A DNA stretch of 64,000 bases from Pyxicephalus adspersus (taxonomy: Eukaryota; Chordata; Amphibia; Anura; Pyxicephalidae). The stretch covers positions 15,048,647 to 15,112,646 of the forward strand of contig NC_092864.1 in the NCBI RefSeq assembly GCF_032062135.1. Reading direction: 5' to 3'. The notes beneath the pieces are model-generated. The model was not told the origin of the DNA and did not search any database. It saw nothing but the letters and a program-made list of their open reading frames with translations. This document shows, in pieces, positions 61,203 through 64,000 of the stretch. The stretch's first letter is position 1. Each line of letters begins with the position of its first letter. Position numbers and translations under genes: made by a program.

Positions 61203-62270
61203 TTTACCTAAATGCCACATTTATGGTCATGAGACATGATGCACCAATCTCCCAATCTCCTTGCTGAATAGAAGAATCCATTTTTGGGGCTCCCTGACAA
61301 AGTGACATGGACACTTCTTATTGGCTGTCCAGAGGAAAGGTAATGACACAAAAGAAGTGACTGCTCAGTAGCTATAGATTGCATTGTTGGATCACTGGCC
61401 CGGTGCCGGTGCTGGAACCCCGGTCATGGATCTCGGAGGCGGCTCCGGTAAGGAAAAAGGATAGCAGATTTAGGTGAGTGTTACAAAAGTTTCAGATTGT
61501 GTTTTTTTCTTTTAGAAGAGGAAAGCTAAACAAGCTCAGCATATGTGTGAAATGTTAAGGGTCATGGCAAGTCTCATATATAAAAACTATAATTTCCTGC
61601 ACTTAATGGCGGCGTGGGTAGTCCTTATCCCCAGGCATATGCTGCCATACAGCAATAAAAAATGACAATGGGTATGTAATAGAAATTTTCATTGGGGGAT
61701 CAGTAAGCACACATCTGATGACTCCTCTGCTCTTCATTTTCCACCGATATCCACAAATCAGCTCAGTAGATTTTCATGGTAAATGTGGGGTTAAATCCGC
61801 TCGCTACTTACTAGTCTCCAAAGTGCTAAATTTGTCTCCCTTCTTCTCGGAGAGTCATTGTCTCACTTTGCGGTGCCGATACCGCCCAGATTTCTAAGTA
61901 ATCAACTACTGGGACTCACAACATGCTAATTATTCTTTAAAAATAGATCCTGCTCTTTCTTCACACATTTTCGAAGAGGAGAAAGAAAGCTGTAGATGAT
62001 CTGCATTCTGTAGACAAGGCAGGAGGAAAGACAATTAACCCCGTCTGTCTCCATAGCCTGCACATTATCCCGCATGAAGGATTCTATTTATTTTAAAGGG
62101 TCACTCTGCTTTCAGGAGAAGATGGCATTTTGTAATTGCTACTTCGTTCATTTTGCAATTAATGTTATCGTAATGGCATCTCTATTTCAATCTGCAGACA
62201 GCTGTGGGGTTTTTTTTATAGCTGCTGAGAAAGTCATTAAAGGACTTTCTAGATATCCTATCCTTTAAAA
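61203..62270. other. Flank, possibly unique sequence at 61740-62120
   Basis: No repeat words seen elsewhere in the window fall in 61740-62120 and no gene is evident. Confidence 0.4.
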
Positions 62271-62550
62271 CAGTATTTCTCAACCAGGGTTCCTCCAGAT
62301 GTTGTTAGGGATTCCTTGAGCAATGAGCAATTTGCACCTCTCGGGTCATTTAAGTGACACCAATGATCTTTTTGGCTATCTGTAAAGGTGACATTCTTCC
62401 CAATGGCTGGCAATCTAAGAGGAATTCTTCCAACTGACCACCACACTAATATACTATGAGCAATAGATATATTAATTATAGAAGGGGTTCTCTAAAGACC
62501 TGAAAGGTTTTTTTAGGGTTCCCCCATGTTAAAACGGTCTTGAATTACTG
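62271..62550 (+). mobile_element. hAT-Charlie-like MITE, complete copy
   Basis: It starts CAGTATTTCTCAACCAGGG and ends ACGGTCTTGAATTACTG. The flanks CTTTAAAA and CTCTAGAA agree at 6 of 8 positions, consistent with an aged 8-bp target duplication. Confidence 0.8.
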
Positions 62551-62768
62551 CTCTAGAAGTTTGTACAAAGTTAAAAAATAAGCATCTCCTGGAATAGGAA
62601 TTAAACTGTTGAGATACATTTAGTCTATGCACATATAAATGGTTGTAGCTTTTTTACTGTACTGTGGTTGGCCATATGATTATAGTAAAAAGACAAACCC
62701 TCCAGGGGTGTGGATGATGCCCACATATACAACATATAACCCACAAATATGTTTTCCAATGTTTGCTA

Positions 62769-64000
62769 CTAGCTGATTACCCGGAGTTGCCCAGGTATTT
62801 ATTTATTGCAATCTTGTACTATACAGGAAAAGGAATCAAACAAAGCTATAGTGTTAAATCAAAGAAATTGTTTTTTTACAGGTTTTAAAAGTATAAGTAC
62901 AATATACAAGTTATAATGTAAAATCTTTGACAAACCGACTATAATATTACTTTAACACAAAACTTGATTATAAACAACATTTTTAGTTTCACCTCCCGGA
63001 GCAAGAAGAAATAAATTCTTGGGCAACCCACACTTGAGCAATGAACATAAAGATGTCCATGGGAGAAACAGGGCGTTATCAAATCCACTCGGCAGTACAT
63101 AATAGTCTGCCCCTGTGACATGTTGATTGTGATAGAGAACGCAAGTCTCACTGGAATTTGTAATCTGTTAAATTGAAAAGGGAGATCCGTGGGAATGAGT
63201 GGTATCCGTGGGATAAAAACTGTTTCACCCTCTCCCTTTCCTGTTAAGATAGTGGCTTCAATTACATCGACCAGCAGCTTCTTAACACAAAGCCTTGTGC
63301 CGTTGTAAAGTTTTGGTGGGTCTAGGCATAGTAAAATAATTGGAGAGACAACTTTAAGTAAAAGAAGATGTGGTAGTAATTCAGCCTGATTACGTGAGAT
63401 TAGGAAATCGGCATCTACTATGGTATCGACAGACTTGTATTCGCCTAGTAACATGGCAAGTATTTGACTGTTTATTTAGTGGACATATTCATTTTTAGCA
63501 TCAAGAATGGCCCTCTCTCGCAACCAGTTAAAATTGTAAAAGTTCTGTAAAACTGCTGGATAGACTGCATCTATTAGCTCTGCAATGGATGACACCAGAT
63601 TACAGAAATCTGATGGCAATTTTATTTTGCCAGAAGACTCAACTGGTAACCTACCGTCTCCGATTTCGAGTAGTTTTTTTAGAGAAAATTAGAGCATTCA
63701 ACCCCCCAGGGGTACTCTCATGTTTTGCTTTAAAGTTATCTGTTGCACATGTTTCCACAAAGATGAATGTTTTAAACATGCGTGGATCTCATCAGCCACT
63801 GTTGACTTTGGGATGACGGGCAGAGTTTGAGGAAAGTGAGTGAAGTGAGTGAAGGGCCTCGAGAGCTTTCTTGTGAGCCATGGGATTAATGATCGTCTGA
63901 CTCTTTCTCTCTTATCCTGTAGTCGTGCCTCATGCTGTTGTACTGTCTCTGAAGCTAGATGTAGTAGCTCTGTCTCTGTTATCCTGAAGTCGGGTCTCAC
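62769..64000 (-). mobile_element. Helitron 3' part (continues past the window)
   Basis: On minus the element ends in CTAG (62772-62769), preceded by a hairpin ACCTGG-GCAACT-CCGGGT (62796-62779; one T.G pair). These are the known 3' features of Helitron rolling-circle transposons. Upstream lies a degraded Pif1-like helicase (62939-64000). The Rep domain would be beyond 64000. Confidence 0.82.
62939..64000 (-). pseudogene. Helitron Pif1-like helicase pseudogene (C-terminal part)
   Basis: Remnant of the RepHel protein's DNA helicase domain, which unwinds DNA during rolling-circle transposition. In order on minus: LPVIPKSTVADEIHACLKHS (about 63840-63780) with WKHVQQITLKQNMRV after it; a different frame with IGDGRLP and SGKIKLP (about 63690-63600); then LDPPKLYNGTRLCVKKL, ATILTGKGEGETVFIPRIPL, and near the end LAFSITINMSQGQT, where the usual Lys of NKSQG is Met, and FSHGHLYV, after which the expected ALSR motif is lost. 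Frame breaks: at least one frameshift between 63700 and 63600, another before 63480, and a TAA at about 63478. Non-functional. Confidence 0.85.

Overview
The window looks like nuclear DNA from an amphibian, most likely a frog. It is AT-rich, intron-dominated and packed with interspersed repeats that recur many times: an L2-clade LINE with a characteristic 3' tail, a tRNA-derived SINE sharing that tail, several hAT-like and palindromic MITEs, a mariner and a Helitron. There is a 485-base assembly gap (38714-39198). No bacterial-style operons, rRNA genes, functional tRNA genes or CRISPR arrays are visible.

The one gene I can name with confidence is a classical protein kinase C, best matched to PRKCB. 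Its first coding exon is on the minus strand (36556-36716) and carries the start codon, the pseudosubstrate and the first half of the C1A zinc-binding domain, ending at a clean splice donor. Everything left of it (1-36555) is therefore read as part of PRKCB intron 1. Just upstream (36717-37290) is a GC- and CpG-rich promoter region largely built from alternating ~93-bp and ~75-81-bp tandem units carrying GC-box-like motifs.

Left part (1-36.5 kb): intron 1, holding L2 fragments including a recognisable reverse-transcriptase C-terminus (300-1090), a broken mariner (3004-4078) inserted in an L2 tail and cut off by a MITE, many MITEs, a diverged satellite-like array (10.98-12.05 kb), a retroposon nested in a MITE with a 14-bp target duplication (20.1-20.6 kb), a convergent SINE pair (26.7-27.8 kb) and two minisatellites (32.3-32.9 and 35.1-35.95 kb).

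Right part (37.3-64 kb): upstream or intergenic DNA with more L2, SINE and MITE copies, three further tandem arrays (47.1-47.7, 48.8-49.5, 57.96-58.44 kb), a perfect 40-bp inverted repeat (57055-57139), and at the right edge the 3' end of a decayed Helitron with a helicase remnant, terminal hairpin and CTAG end (62769-64000, minus). Four short stretches look like possible exons of unidentified genes (33527-33697 +, 50753-50855 +, 55390-55562 +, 59229-59395 -); all are low confidence.

I found no convincing novel molecular system. The most interesting leads are the repeat-built PRKCB promoter, a hammerhead-like motif shared by three retroposon-like sequences, the perfect inverted repeat and the unassigned exon-like stretches.
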